DNA of 22,155 bases. Source: Gammaproteobacteria bacterium (GTDB lineage: Bacteria > Pseudomonadota > Gammaproteobacteria > Eutrophobiales > Eutrophobiaceae). Position numbers and translations under genes: made by a program. The stretch covers positions 1 through 22,155 of the forward strand of contig QNEM01000008.1 of the NCBI GenBank assembly GCA_003645215.1. The letters run 5' to 3'. Positions 21,970 through 22,155 of the stretch are shown here, in pieces. How positions within the stretch are numbered: the first letter of the stretch is position 1; each line of letters starts with the position of its first letter. The notes beneath the pieces are model-generated. The model ran no database searches. It was not told the origin of the DNA and saw only the letters and a list, made by a program, of their open reading frames with translations.

Positions 21970-22155
21970 AGCTCAGCTTTTAAGTAATTTCTATTAATGA
22001 TTCATTAACTTATCCAGATACTGACTATTTTATTTGCTTAATCAGATGTTGTCAGATCAAAGACCTAATGGTGTTTTTTGACTCATCTTCGTTTCAGTTA
22101 ATGTCTGTTTAATAAGGTATTTAACAGGCTTGAAGTTATTACTTATACTTAGCAC
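21970..22155. other. Non-coding end of the window
   Basis: 186 AT-rich bases after the cyclo-ligase stop. I see no gene, strong terminator or RNA here. Confidence 0.5.

Overview
The window looks like a chromosomal segment of a methylotrophic gammaproteobacterium. The order rpsP-rimM-trmD-rplS near xerD and dsbC, the hldE-hldD-waaA lipopolysaccharide genes, and a PQQ-dependent methanol dehydrogenase with formate dehydrogenase all point that way. The base composition is moderately AT-rich, as in Methylophaga-like or some methanotroph lineages, but I cannot fix the genus.

Bases 1-10080 form a one-carbon oxidation island. An NAD-dependent formate dehydrogenase (fdsB, cut by the window edge, and fdsA) reads rightward and ends at a bidirectional terminator. 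Facing it on the minus strand are a three-gene set (pseudoazurin-like cupredoxin, xoxJ, unknown secreted protein) and, upstream of that, xoxF, a lanthanide-type methanol dehydrogenase with its own strong terminator. Across an 890-base intergenic region a SoxYZ-like carrier protein of the quinoprotein-associated type is transcribed divergently, followed by a small exported cysteine-containing protein on the minus strand. Together these would oxidise methanol in the periplasm and formate in the cytoplasm. The notable point is the cupredoxin in the operon place where xoxG (cytochrome cL) is usually found: it suggests copper-protein electron transfer from XoxF.

Bases 10211-15513 hold envelope genes: the inner-core LPS operon hldE-hldD-waaA on the minus strand, a DUF3108-type exported protein on the plus strand, and dsbC, whose 3' end overlaps it antisense. 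Bases 15721-18942 hold a lone GspE/PilB-type ATPase on the plus strand, then xerD and an overlapping ogt on the minus strand.

Bases 18943-21969 hold an intergenic stretch rich in short inverted repeats, the ribosomal operon rpsP-rimM-trmD-rplS with a classic terminator, and a divergent 5-formyltetrahydrofolate cyclo-ligase. I see no rRNA, tRNA, CRISPR array, transposase or prophage gene.
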